A stretch of 34,816 nt of DNA, taken from the NCBI GenBank assembly GCA_016098155.1, contig JAAAJB010000373.1:1-34816 (forward strand), written 5' to 3'. A model generated the notes under the pieces. The model saw only the letters and a program-made list of their open reading frames with translations. It searched no databases and was not told the origin of the DNA. A program made the translations under genes and the position numbers. Below, piece after piece: positions 9,293 to 21,400 of this stretch; positions within the stretch are counted from its first letter, which is position 1, and each line of letters opens with the position of its first letter. Source of the DNA: Actinomortierella ambigua (taxonomy: Eukaryota; Mortierellomycota; Mortierellomycetes; Mortierellales; Mortierellaceae).

Positions 9293-12200
9293 CTAGTCAT
9301 CCCATTCGTCTTCTGCGACAATACCAGTGCTCGGCACTAGGTTATCGCGATCGGGCTCTGCCGTTTTGGCCTCCTGGAACATGCGCTCCATCGACTGTTT
9401 CTTGCGCTCGTCCTCGGCGACTTTTTGCTTGCCCAACAAGAACTTGTCCAGCGAGTTTCCTCCTCCGGTCGACGCTGTCGTGGGTGTGTTGGCCATATGG
9501 TGCGACAACGGCTCCATGTCCGGTGGGCAGAGCGCAATGCGAGGCGCTGCGGGAACAGTACCACTGCTGCTGCTGCTGGCAAAGAACGTCGCCGCGTCGA
9601 GCGAGGGTTGTTCGACATCGATCGTATCGGGGAACAACTCATCCTGAAAGTACTCCTTCTTGTTGCGCGGGACAGTGACCTGGATGACCTCGACACTGTT
9701 GTAGGTCAGTCGATACATCCTCATCAGCTCGACCTCGCGGACATTGCAGTACCGCTTGGGCCAATAGCCCACGTCCTGTTGCAACGTGCCCATCTCCAGA
9801 CTCGCCACCGCGGCAATGCGCTCGGGACCCGTGAACGCACGATCGACATGGATCTCAAAGTGCTTCATCGCCCGGTCACCGCGCGCACAGAGGCCCAGAA
9901 TCGACGTGTCGGCATCGTAATGGGGCACCAAAACTCCCGGCACTGTGTCCATGATCTTGTGCTCGATCGGCCCCTGTGCAAGTTGGCGTGTGTCGTACAG
10001 ACAAATCTCGCGCTGGCTCGAACGACTGTATCCGACACTGAGCGCATAGTCGGTCTCGCCCAGCCAGAGCACTCGACTTGATTTCAGACTCTGATGACCG
10101 GGGCCCTCGGCGAGCTTCTGCCCCGTCCGGGCATCCCACAACCGGACGGTCTTGTCCTTGCCGATCGAGATTATCTGGGTGCCGTCGTGGTTGAAGGCGC
10201 AGCTAAAGATCGTGTCCTTGTGGGCCGCCTTGATCACAACCTTCTCCTTTTGCTCCTTGAGATCCCAGAGGCGGATGGTTGGGTGGCCACGGTCCGACGA
10301 GGCCGAGAGCAGGACGTCCTTGGCACGTGGGTGGAAGGCGATGGTCGTGATCTTGTCCATCGATCCGGCGCCGAGCGTCCATGTGGGTGTCGTCGTGTCA
10401 TTCTCCCTGTCCAGACCTTCCTCGGGGATCTTCCAACCCTTCAGCTTGGCGTCTTCTGAGGAAGTCACCAATAGGTGGTGGTCAAACGGATCAAACTTGA
10501 AACCCGTCAGATCCGAGCCACAGACAATCGATGGAATCTTGACTTCTACGCGACCTGGCTCGTCGGCCCTCAAGACGCCAACTCGGCCACCGGATCCACT
10601 CAATGCAAGCGCCACATATTTGGGGTTCACCTAATTGAGTTTTGTGGAAAAAAAAAAGGTGGGATGTGAAGAGGAAGGGGAAAAATGAGTAAAATGCACC
10701 ACTCTATCCGGATTTTCACCCCTGTTTCAGAGTCTCGCCCAAAGGACAATGTCCGTGCGGGGCAAAAAAAAAAAGCTTACCTCCAGTATACTGCATTCAG
10801 GCAGCGTACTAATGCTGAGATCTTTGATGCTCTCAAAGTGCTGGCTAGTGTGGTAGGGCTTGAACGCCAAGAATCGAAACTTGGATGCCTTTTGCATTGC
10901 GATACGCGAGACGGCCGGAGAAGCTCCGCGCGAAGCAACTGCTGGGCTGGAGGGTGATGGTGCAGGTGATGAGGAGCCAGACGAAGGCTTGGGCGACTCG
11001 GGCAACGGAGCAGCGGAACTCGCCTTTGGGCTTTGAGGGGCTGGAGCTGGGGCTGGGATCTTTGGCGACTCGGCCGTGGTCTTCTCCGGCAGCTCGCTGG
11101 TAGGAGTAGATGGTTGGGGTACAACTTGAGGTGGCGAAACAGGCCTGGCAGGTTGAGCTGCGGGCGTGGTTGACGGGGGAAGGGTAGGGACTGGTGATTT
11201 GACAGAAGGTGTAGTAGAGACTGGGGAGGGAGAGGGGCTCGAGGTGGCAGGTTGGTGAGTGGATCGAGCCCATGCAGGCTTTCCAGCGACGCCGGGATCC
11301 AAAGAAACGCGTGGCACTGGCCTGTCCTCGCCCTTGAGCCACTCTGCTGCAGACAATCCGGGAATGGCAGCCTTTGTATCGGGATACAGATCTGCATGGA
11401 AATCGAGGTAGCTTTTGCGGGGGACGTTGATGCTGAGAGGCCAGAGTCCATTGTTGCCAACAGTGATCAGGCGGGCAATCTCAGCCTGCATAACGTTCAT
11501 CTTTTGTTTTGGCAACAGTCCAGCGCCTGCGCTGGGTGATGACAAGGAAAAAGGCGTACCCTCCGTCAAGTGAGGCGTGTTCTCTGAGATCTCAATCCAC
11601 CGCACCAGTGCTTCGCCACGAGAGGGCAAGAACACGATATCAGTGTCTTCGTCGAAAAGTGGCATCATTAATCCCGAAGATGAAGACATGCTCCTGACTT
11701 CCAATGGACGGGAGAGATCCGAAGCTTTCCAAAGCGAGATCTCGCGCTCTCGCATTCTGTTGTAGCCGATAGTCAATAACAAATCCTTTTCGCCGAGCCA
11801 CGCCACTCTCGATGACCGGTTGCCTGCATGACTCTGACCCTCCTACATAAGTAGCAGATGAGAAATAAAGCGAGTTCAGTGCATTGGTTCTTCATGATCA
11901 AAGATGCCGAGTGTTGTGGAGATGCACCGAGTCATACCTGAATGGGCTGTTCCTGCTTGCGGACATCAAAGACGCGCACTTTAGTATCCTTGCAGCTGGT
12001 GGCCAAGAGAGTACCATCGGTCTTCCACGAAACACTAAAGACCTGGTTAGGGTGGACAAGTGTATACGTGGCCGTCGAAAGTGTCGATCCATCGGTCTTG
12101 GCGTCAATGTCCCACACTTGAACAGTCGTTCCGCAAACCGTTGCCAAGATCTAAGTATTTCCAATTCATAGATTGTTAGCGCCCAACGTCACGGCGGTGC

Positions 12201-13087
12201 CCTACGAGAGCACAAAAAGTGCAAAGCACAAGCACAATGCCAAGACAAATTTCTTACGCCTTGTGCCGTAGGATGGAAAACGACGGATTCGACAGACCGT
12301 CCTCCTTGGGGTTGGATTGTTAGAATCTGCTTATGATCGGAGCCCTTGTCTTCTGCGAGCTTCCAGACTTTGACCTGCGAGTCATCAAACGGTGCATGTT
12401 AATTAATGGAGCGAGATCTAAGGCGACGTTGCAGTCATGGAATTTGATCATGAGTCGACTAGACGGGTATCTTCTACAGTGTGGTCCATACCTCACCGCT
12501 CTCTGATCCAGTTACTAGCAGCAGAGGATCAAAGGGGCTGAAATCCCAATCCGTAACGGCTGATCCGTGGGCACGCAGCAAGGAGACATCGTTGCCAACT
12601 CGTCCAACTGTATCAACAGGAACAAGACCCACGGTGCCGACTACGAAGATAATTTAGGAAAAAAAAAACAGCGTGAGAAAAACACAGGTGTCGCAGTGAA
12701 TTCTTGTTCGACAAGGCTGTGCAACGGAATAAAAAATGCCAAGACGTAACCAGTAAAGCCTGTCTCTCGTCGAACTTCACTCCTCTCGAGGGTTACCTCC
12801 ATCTGCCCACTTCACGGCGATCCATTGAGAGCTGACTTTGACGAGGTTGGAGGCTTCCGACGACGCCGAGCTGCTTGCGCGGACATCGAGGTATGCATCC
12901 TACGCATGTGAAGGTGCAAAGGGTATGAAAGAATGATGCTCGTCTGAGTTTGAACCGAGGAAAAGACGCTGTCATGCATGCAAGGAGAGTAGAGAGAGAG
13001 AGGAAAAGTGGCATTTACATCTGCTTTGGCAACTTTGCCAATACTATGCCGGTACTTTGAGAAGTTGGAGAAGAGACGGCGTGACAT
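9293..13087 (-). CDS. Coronin-7 (POD-1-type tandem coronin), 7 exons, 1016 aa
   Basis: Exons on the minus strand are 13087-13019, 12899-12797, 12640-12492, 12374-12258, 12150-11938, 11842-10781 and 10630-9293. All introns are GT-AG and phases match. The protein contains two coronin WD40 modules: residues 1 to about 405 (DWDFSPFD at 88-95; NVMQAEIARL at 333-342; DLYPDT at 368-373) and about 537-930 (KFDPFD; REVELMR at 869-875; YFQDELFPDT at 898-907). A Pro/Ser-rich linker of about 120 residues joins them. The C-terminus ends in the acidic tryptophan motif EDEWDD, as in animal coronin-7. Human CORO7 has 925 residues, the excess here lying partly in the linker. Coronin-7 proteins act in actin control and post-Golgi traffic; single-module coronins lack this layout and end in a coiled coil, which is absent here. 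Confidence 0.92.
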
Positions 13088-15031
13088 GAGGATGCGGATG
13101 GAAAGGGGGGAAAAGGAAATGAAGGGAAATGAAAGAAGGCGCTGATGAGAAGGAAGGGGTAGATGAGGAGCAGACTCCAGCAGAGGCTGTGCGATACTCC
13201 AGTTTAGGACGGCTTTTTTTATAACCGTTCCTGGGTCTGCGAGACTGTGACGTTCCTACCGTCTCCTTCCTGGACCCCGTACCCAAGAAGGGTTGCCAGC
13301 TACTAAAATGACAGCTTCAAAGGCAACCTAACTTTTCGTGTCAGGGCAAACAATTCCAAGCATCTCGCTGTCGCTGCCCCGACATGGTTCTACTCCGCGC
13401 CTCCTCTCTCCTTCCCAAAGGCGGTCAGCAAATGGCGTCAATTTCTTGGTGTCGCACCTCCCCCTTCCCCAAGTAGATCGCGACCTACCGTGATGTATAT
13501 ACTGGGCCTTCTCCCAAGTTGGAGAGATAGCAGACAAAGTGGATAAACCTGGGTAATCAGACCACCGTCTTGAGAGAGAGACAAAGAGAGAGTGAGAGTA
13601 TGTGTGCGTGTGTGTGTGCACAGCTCACATTGCTAATGTGAGAATCCTCCTCCTGCCTACAAAGGCATTTGGCGCGCCTGAACACACGCTCCGTTCTCTT
13701 TGTCGCGTTCTCTTCCGCGCTGTCTCTTCCGCAGTAGTGGTACACTAGGATATGTTTGATGGTCAACAAAAGAGCGAGGCTGTTGCTGTAGCTCGCGCCC
13801 TGGTTTTTGGTACGCACGAAAAAACAACGGTCATAATTTTTAGGTCGGATGGCACCATCTGGCCCTGTGGAGTGGGAGACGAAGGAAAGGAAGGTATCTT
13901 TCTCAGAAATAGCATTGGTTGGTGAGCAGCCATATGCATTCCCGAATTGGAGCGGAAATCGAAACGAGGCAAGAGGGGGCCACTCTAGCCGTCCCAGCAG
14001 CAGCCAGAGGATAGAAGTACAAGGTGGAGAGAGATAAAAGATTCAGGGAACAAAGCCATGGAAAAAGTACCATGTTTGACGACTTGCAGTAGGCCGTTTC
14101 GTGCACTGTGGTGTGATAGGCTCCTTTTCAAAGATTATGTGTTTTGTCCTACCTACTCAACCCTACCGCAACGGACATCTGTTGATCTGACACCTCTCCG
14201 CTGCTGGGTCACTCAAAAGCAATTGCCTCGATTCATTTGAGTCTCGCGTGGAAAATAAGCTTCGAACCCAGTCATATTCCGCTCAACGAAAAAGTCGAGT
14301 GTCTCGAAGACGAAAGTGAATAGTCTCGAAGAGGAGTGTCTCTCGGAGGCCAAAAGCGAGTGATCTTTCTTCTGCTGCTGCTGCTATTGCTGCTACTACA
14401 TTTTTTTGTTGATTGTCGTTGCAGATGGGGGGCAGACTTTTTATTTTCTCTAGTGCACACATCCTCCTCGATGGCGTCTTTTATTTAGAAAGTTATAGTG
14501 CTGATGAAGCGAAAATTGGGAGTGTAGGAGGGGCTAGCAACAACCTTTTAGGTAGAGTTTCCTTCTTTCCCCGCTATTTGGTCTAGAGTCTTGCAGCCGA
14601 GACCCATATCAAGAGAGAGCCGTCAACTCCGTGGTCGATGGCGTGCACCAGGAACCTTGTGACGGATAAAACAGCTTGTTATCTCACTTGATTCGTTCTT
14701 CAGGGGTAAACTCAACTTGTGTGTTGGCTGAGTCTGACGAGTTTAAAATCAAGTCTTGTTTTCCTTCTGAAACACAGACACTGAAAAAAAAAAAAAAAAA
14801 CATAAAGGCGTTCGCCATTCCTTTCATTTTTTTCCCTTTTTCTCTTTCTTCGTACCTTTCTTGTGCACGGCAACATCGCCTCCCTCCCTCTCCCTCTCCA
14901 CCCCCTCCTTTCCCTCCCCACCAAACCGTCTGGGTATCCGTTAAACTGCCCACACCCCTTACTCGACCCTCCTACGTCTTCACATACCCATCCCCTTGCT
15001 CCCTTCCCACACAACTTTCCGGGCAGCAAAC
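13088..15031. other. Divergent intergenic region between coronin-7 and the permease
   Basis: This 1.9-kb stretch holds the promoters of both flanking genes. From about 14820 to 15010 the plus strand is a long pyrimidine-rich tract leading into the permease ATG. A compound GA/GT microsatellite lies at 13571-13620. Short open frames inside have no recognisable product, and I see no RNA gene. Confidence 0.5.
13571..13620. repeat. Compound GA and TG microsatellite
   Basis: An imperfect GA run passes directly into GTGTGCGTGTGTGTGTG. It lies about 480 bp upstream of the coronin-7 start codon. Confidence 0.85.
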
Positions 15032-17081
15032 ATGGAAAAGAAGACTGAATACTACGACGACAACGTCGATGGCGGCAGTCACCCTACTGACAGCCAGACC
15101 TCGGAGGATCTCGAGTTTGGCACCGTTAAGCGAGACCTCAAGTCGAGACACTTGCAAATGATTGCCATCGGAGGTATGTCAGCATGCTTTGGGCAAAGTT
15201 GTTTAAGGGATTGTTGAGAAAAAAATGCCACCTGTGGGCTGTGGGGCGTCAGTTCATGACTCGTGGACAGGAAAAGAAAAAAAAAAGTCAAAAGCTGGAC
15301 AAGGAAGCAGTAGAGATCGAAGCCTCCTTCTTTTACACTGCAAGGTGACGGGAAGGAGGGGGGAGGGGGAGGAAGAAGAGGAAAGGCTCTGGGTGGTAGA
15401 GAGCAAACAGTCCTAACCAGCGCTGGATCCCCATCCTCTCACTTTAATACATAGGCACCATTGGCACCGGTATCTTCTTGTCGTCTGGTGGATCGGTTGC
15501 AGGAGCAGGACCCCTTGGAGCATTGATCTCGTATACCATCGTTGGTATGTCTTCTCTTGGGCTTTATGACTAGTCAGATGACTTGTTTCTTGTATTGCAC
15601 TCCGAGTCTGTACGCCTATTTGTACCTGACAGCAGTTTGCTTACTAAATTATATTGGTGCTTGCCGGCCTTTTTTTTTTTTCTTCAAAAAATCTAGGTGC
15701 AATGGTTTACTTCATTGTCACCTCGCTCGGTGAGATGGCAGCGTATTTGCCGCTGCCTGGCGCCTTCTCATCGTTTGGCTCCCGCTTTGTGGACCCTGCT
15801 CTTGGTTTTGCTCTCGGTCTGGGATACTCCTTCCAGTGGATCATCACGGTCACGATCGAGGTGGTGGCGGCGGGCACCATCCTTCAGTACTGGTGGCCGG
15901 ATCTGGCGATGTGGATCCCAGCGCTGTGCTTTATTGTTATTCTGGTCGGCATCACCCTGTTTGGCGTCAAGGCCTTTGGTGAACTCGAGTACTGGCTCTC
16001 GATGATCAAGGTGTTGACGTGCGTGGTTTTCATCATTGTCGGTATTCTTGTGGACCTTGGCGTCCTCGGAGGCGACAAGATCCTGGACCGCAACTGGCAC
16101 ATCCCCGGGGCGCCCATTGTCGGCGAGACAGCCAAGGATCGGACCATCAACATCTTTTCGACGTGCGTGTGGGCGTTCTTCTCCTTTGGCGGCACCGAAT
16201 TGGTCGGTATCACGGCCGGTGAGTCGTCCAACCCGGGCAAGGCCGTGCCCAAGGCCATCCGACAGACGTTCTGGCGTATCTTGCTGTTCTATATCCTGAC
16301 CCTGACGGTGATTGGTCTCTGCCTCCCCTGGACGGACCCGAGATTGCTCGGCTCCACCTTTGCCGATGTCAACGAGGCCGTCCCGATCGCGCCCTTCACC
16401 ATCATTTTCAAGATGGCCAACCTTCCCGGCGCTGACCATGCCATGAATGCCGTCCTGCTGACGGCTGTCTTGTCCGCGGGTCAGTCGTCATTTTATGCCT
16501 CGACGCGAACTCTGATGTCCATGGGCCGCGAGGGCAAGATGCCGGCGATCTTGGGACGAGTGAACAGCCGTGGTGTGCCGATGTATGCGCTGGCGATCGT
16601 GACGCTGATGGCCAGTGTCGCGTTTGTGTGTGACCTTGTCGGCAACTCGGTCGTCTTTGAATGGCTGGTCAACCTGACGGGCATGTCTGCGCTCTTAACT
16701 TGGATGTCGATTGCCGTCATCCATCTGCGTTTCCGGGCCGCCTTGAAGGCGCAGGGCCGCTCGGTCAAGGATCTGCCCTATGTTGCGCCGTTCTTCCCTT
16801 ACTCGTGCTACATCTCGATTCTGCTCGGGCTGATGATTGTCGTCATGCAAGGATACCACGCTGTCACGGCCGATCCCTTCGATATCAAGGGCGTCGTGGC
16901 CGTCTTTGTCGGCGCTCCCTTCTTCTTCTTGTCGATCATTGTGTGGAAGATTGTCAAGAAGACAAAGCTGGTCCCGCTCACCGAGGTCGACTTGGATAGT
17001 GGACGCCCCACCATTACGCCTCGCCAGGCGGATCCGGCAAAGAAGTCGGTCTGGAAGAAGGTTGTCAACTTTGTTGCTTGA
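15032..17081 (+). CDS. Amino-acid permease, YAT/APC family, probably basic amino acids (538 aa)
   Basis: The exons are 15032-15173, 15455-15544 and 15697-17081; the junctions fall inside glycine codons. A hydrophilic acidic N-terminus of about 45 residues precedes TM1 with the APC signature GTIGTGIFLSSGG. Further family landmarks are VTSLGEMAAYLP, GELEYWLSMIKV, TELVGITAGES (244-254), the FYASTRTLMSMGREGKMP loop and FEWLVNLTG. About twelve membrane segments are apparent. The C-terminus (VWKKVVNFVA) resembles that of yeast Can1/Lyp1 (FWDKFWNVVA), and the sequence tracks this basic-amino-acid branch throughout, so uptake of lysine or arginine by proton symport at the plasma membrane is likely. 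Substrate specificity is inferred. The N-terminal lysines and acidic patch are where arrestin/Rsp5-dependent endocytosis acts in yeast homologues. Confidence 0.9.
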
Positions 17082-17359
17082 TCAACTCTCCATTCCTGTA
17101 TATTTGTTAGTTCATAATTTTCGACCTAATACACAACTGCTTACATGCCCATGGTTGATGATTGGAGTATAGGACGATGAAATGGTCTATTATAATGAAT
17201 TAAGCTATTCTACAATGTGGTGTGCTTGAGGATGTCAAATGCGGAGAAAAATGATCCGAGTAGCAGTAACAAAAAAATAATGAAGGGGTATGTATGGACA
17301 AAATGGATGGAAGAAAGGAATGTGTACAGTTCCGAACCTTCCAACCGACTTTTTTTTTC
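17082..17359. other. Convergent 3' intergenic spacer
   Basis: The permease (plus) and the DUF4097-like gene (minus) end facing each other across 278 bp. The spacer is AT-rich near 17100-17220, consistent with two 3' ends. No gene is visible. Confidence 0.6.
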
Positions 17360-20300
17360 TTAGACCAAGTTGAGGTGGATATCGCCGCTGCTGTTCTTGG
17401 CAATGATCAGACCAGAACCACTGCCAATGGTGCCAATCATCTCGCGAGTGATGATATGGTCATGATCCTTCTCTTTCTTCTTTTTGCCATGGCTATGGCC
17501 GTGGCTGGTGTGGCCATGCCCCGGTGTGCTGATGACGCTGGAGCCATGGGTTTCCGACAGGGACGACAACGAGCCATGGAAGGAATTGGTGCGCGAGATG
17601 GATTTGACGTCACCGTTCGCAGTGGGTATCGAGGTTGGGCTCATTGGAGGGCGACTCTGGTGATGTGTGGTGGCATGTGGATCCTCGCCTCCCCAAGACA
17701 TGGCGGTGCCCTGCGAAGACGTACGCGATGAGAAGACAATCGAACCATTGGATGACATGATATCACTCGCGTGGAGACTGCTCTGGTGGAGGTCGCTATT
17801 GGTATTGCCAGTGCCTTTGCGATCGCTTGCAGATGGCACGGTCATGGTTGCACCCTCGATCTGTACAAACTCTGGCTCGTCGATGAAGAGCTTGCCATAG
17901 TGCGAGCGCATCTCAACACGCCCTCGATAGTTCCTAGAGAGCTTCATATGAATGGGTCCACCAAAGTTGATAAAGTTGCCGAAGAGCCTTTGTTCGACCG
18001 ATGCCAGCAAGACCTTGGCGTCGAGGGACGCACACTGGGTTTTGGCTTCCACGCCAAAAGGTCCAAAGAGGTCCGAGCCGTCGACTCTGATATCAATGCG
18101 ACTATTGGTGGTGGCGCAGATGACCTTTGGCGGCGGTTGTTGATCATCGGTGTTCAGCAAGTGGACACTGCCTTCAATCTTGCCATGTTTGGCGCGGGCG
18201 TTCAGTCGTGCCACACTGAACTTGCCCTTGATGGATCCAGTGATCGTGTTTTTCAGCTCGGCAGTCTCGCCATAAAAATTCTATGCCAGGTGAGAAATGT
18301 TGTTTGTTCAAAAGAGGTCTTGGTTAGCGCCTTGAGTGAATGGAAGTAAGGGCATATCGTCAAGCTACACTGGGAAGCTTTGTGAAGGACAAGCATACCT
18401 CGACAACAATATCTCCGCGATGATTGTTGATTCTCAAGTGGCGGATAAATGTATGGTTGATGTTGCCAATGGAAACCTCAATGTTGGTACCCTCAATGAC
18501 GAGCGACTCCAGGGCATCAAGGTTACGTGGGATCGTGACGAAGACTTGGAACGTTACTGCTTTCTCCAGTTTCTCATCCGTAGGCGTCTATTGTTCAACG
18601 GAAACCAATAGGTTAACAAACAATACAAATTGATAAGCATGAGGAGGCCTGCTTCTGATGACTGCAAATGCTGAGGCCAAGACAGGTGCATGAAAAAAGT
18701 GAAAAAAGTGATCAAAGCGTGGCCATGGTCATGTTCAAGGTCATGGGGCAAGGTGTAGGAAACAAAGAGAGCCTTTGACAAGGACATAACACTGTGATGG
18801 AGATTGGAATGGGTGGGGTGGGGTTGGGTTAAAAGTGGGGTGGAACGAAGGGGGAAGCTCTGTAAAGTTCACACGATGGTTACCAAACCAATACATAGCG
18901 TGAGCCCATGTTTGCGTGTTTGGGTAGGGGTGAAGAGGAGCAGCGCGGGCAAAGGGTTCAGCTAACATGAAAAAGAGACCGAAGAGGATAGGTAAAAGGT
19001 ACTTACATGGATCATGTAGGTATAGTTGCTACCGTCTTGGTAGGGTTCGAGAGCTGCCGCATTGCGGACGAGTGACTCTTTGGCCTGGACACTTGCATTG
19101 ATCCTAATCATGTCGTCGTCTTTGCTACTCATGATAGTGAAGACACCCTTTGTGGAGAAGAGGTTCGGCATAGAAACACAAAGCATTAATAACAAGAGCC
19201 ATTGAGTAACCATGCTTCAAGATTTCATGTAGGGTAATGCCCCCTCAGTTCGGTGCGATTGAATCACCCCCTTCCCTTCCACAAAAACTCATTCACACAC
19301 ACGCATGCACACACATGCGCGCACGCTTCTAGGATGTGGAGTCTGTTCTGATATGGTTGCTAAATTAAGTCATGTCTTTATCTGATGCTGTTTCTCAACT
19401 GGTTATGCGATGCCCATGGGGGAAAAACATAGTGGCGACATTTCCAAACAGCAATGAGGACGCCATAGTCAACAAAATTGGTAGGGGAGAGTGGTAATAA
19501 GAGGATGGGGGATGGGGAAGAGTCCAAAGGCTAAAGAACGAGCAGCCACGTTTTGTGGTCGCATTTGTTGGCAAATGAATAAGAAAAGAGAATGCCCGTG
19601 GGCAAAAAGAGTCTGGAAGTATCCATAAAATGCTGGACACCTCATTTGGTCAACATTACACAGGCAAACACCCAACTTTGTGTCCAAAACCATGGCATAC
19701 CAATGGAAATTCAAACTTTGGAATGTTGCTCTCAAAAGGCGGTGGTGATGATGTTGATGACACGCGAGGCGTAGTCAACAAGGAGAGCGAGGATAGGTGG
19801 TATGATCAGGCTTCTTTGCATTTTGGGATAGAACAAGGAGAACATGCAGATGGAACTGCCGATTGTGCGCACAGTAGACAAGCTCGGCTCACTGAGCTAC
19901 CAGTGTCTAGATTCGACATTCCCCCCCCTCCCCCCGGAAACCAGGCGAGAGTATGGCTAACACCCAACTTTGCTCGTGCAACACAATGACACACACACTG
20001 CCGTTCTCAACATAATGTGAGCAAGGTTCACACACATGTAGCTGCTCCACAATCGCATAACAGCCCATCTGCAGAGGCCATGTGCCATGCAGTCGCTTTT
20101 GCAGCAAAAAGTATAAAGCTGGTAAAAGAACAATAATGCGTGTATGTACATATGCGCTGACCATCTTTCCAAGATAATCAGCAGTTTGCCACTTGTCGAT
20201 AGAAATCAAAGGAAGAATGCGTAACGTAAAAACGTGAAGCGGAGGGGAATAGGCGAGAGGGAGAGCAGAAAGAGGGACAGAGAGAGAAGAGGGGCATAAA

Positions 20301-20634
20301 GAGCCAAAATGGTACGGTTCAACAGTACAATGTACATCGCAACGTGGTAGGCAAGGTGACAAAGTGATGGCCTCGCTTGTAACTGCTCTGGTGCGATGGA
20401 TGGATGGTATCAATGAGACGGCAAGAGCACTTGGGGCCGCAAAGATGGGAGGGACGATTGAAAAAAAAAAAAAAAAGCCATAGGCGCTGCAGTAAAATGA
20501 AAAAAGAGGAGTTGCTGATTTACCTTTGCATAACCAATGACTTTGATAGCAATGTTGGGGCAGAGCTCCGCGCTGACCTGTACGTCTTCATTGTCGAAGT
20601 GAGCTGGTAGTAAGTGCTTTGTGAATAGACCCAT
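17360..20634 (-). CDS. DUF4097-like beta-repeat protein with His-rich insert (453 aa)
   Basis: Exons are 20634-20524, 19147-19007, 18587-18399 and 18280-17360, all with GT-AG introns and phase 0 junctions. The body shows short alternating beta strands such as IAIKVIGYAK|GVFTI, LRINNHRGDIVVE, TGSIKGKFSVARLNAR and GRVEMRSHYGKLFID, a pattern typical of DUF4097/DUF7330-type beta-solenoid proteins whose function is poorly known. Residues 290-400 are Ser/Thr-rich. Residues 402-422 are His-rich (HGHTSHGHSHG, then KKKKEKDHDH), possibly metal-binding. The C-terminus (IIAKNSSGDIHLNL) looks like a last strand of the domain. The first intron (1376 bp) is about ten times longer than most here. An ATG at 19213 reads in frame into exon 2 and would give a 438-residue form with a hydrophobic N-terminus. 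Family assignment is moderate; exon 1 is the least certain part. Confidence 0.7.
19148..20523 (-). other. Long first intron of the DUF4097-like gene
   Basis: The donor GTAAATC follows TATGCAAAG (exon 1 ends at 20524) and the acceptor is CTCCACAAAG (exon 2 begins at 19147). I see no further phase-compatible exon inside. It holds a CA/GC alternating run at 19294-19325 and a C-rich tract at about 19920-19940. If exon 1 is wrong, this stretch is promoter and leader. Confidence 0.5.
19294..19325. repeat. Alternating purine-pyrimidine (CA/GC) tract
   Basis: CACACACACGCATGCACACACATGCG-type alternation runs for about 30 bp, a composition able to adopt Z-DNA. It lies about 80-110 bp upstream of the alternative ATG at 19213. 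Confidence 0.8.
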
Positions 20635-20636
20635 AG

Positions 20637-20676
20637 TTGGCTGGCTGGTTGGTTGATTGGCTGGTTGGTTGGTTGG
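20637..20676. repeat. GGTT/GGCT tetranucleotide repeat
   Basis: Degenerate tandem GGCT and GGTT units lie immediately upstream of the DUF4097-like ATG on the opposite strand, so the leader reads AACC/AGCC repeats. Confidence 0.85.
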
Positions 20677-21049
20677 GTATGAGGGAGAGGATGAGTGATG
20701 ATGGGGTGCAGGGCGGTGGCAGGCGGCGGAAAGTGGAGGTCGTGGTGATAAGAGATGGGGGAAGGAAGATCGATGTCCGGCTTTGGTGGCCGTTTCTCAG
20801 AACGAAATGTTGATCCAAATGAGGAAAAAATGGATAATAGTGTCTGTCAGACGAGACCAATGCTTTTCAGAGCAGGGTATGAAGGTGGGGTAGGTGGAGG
20901 CGAATAGTACGATGAAGAGGACAAAAGGAGGAGGCGAGATAGGAGAAAAGGCTGGAGGAGGAGGGCGAGAGAGAGTGCGGTGGCGTATGAGGGTTGGAGG
21001 GCAAGATAAACGGAAGGACAAGAGAGGATGGAAGATGAACGAGGAGAAT

Positions 21050-21086
21050 GAAGAAGAAGAGGAGGAAGAGGAAGAAGAAGAAAAAG
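21050..21086. repeat. GAA/GGA trinucleotide purine tract
   Basis: A pure purine run of GAAGAAGAGGAGGAAGAGG-type units lies about 430 bp upstream of the DUF4097-like start. Mirror-like polypurine tracts of this kind can form triplexes; no function is shown. Confidence 0.8.
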
Positions 21087-21377
21087 GGAGAGAACAAAAT
21101 GGTGACCATATTGAGAAAGTCCTCAGCAGCGACAACGACAAACAAAAACAAACTGAAGAGTGGCCTCGCAGTGGTCCAAATAAGCCCTCCTGTCTTCATT
21201 ATTGAGTAAAAAGGGTTTTTATATTGAGTCCTATATATTGTTCCCTGAAGGTTCGCAGCACACTTCAAGGGAAAATGACAGAATTGAGAGGAGAGAGGAA
21301 GGTTGAAGAGAGTGAGCAGCACACAGCAGCAAAAACAGAGCTGCTGTCGACAACCTCTCCATCAATTTCTACTCTCT

Positions 21378-21400
21378 CTCATTCTCTCTCTCTCTCTCAT
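21378..21400. repeat. CT microsatellite
   Basis: A short CT run, with one ATT interruption just before it, lies in intergenic DNA. Confidence 0.85.
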
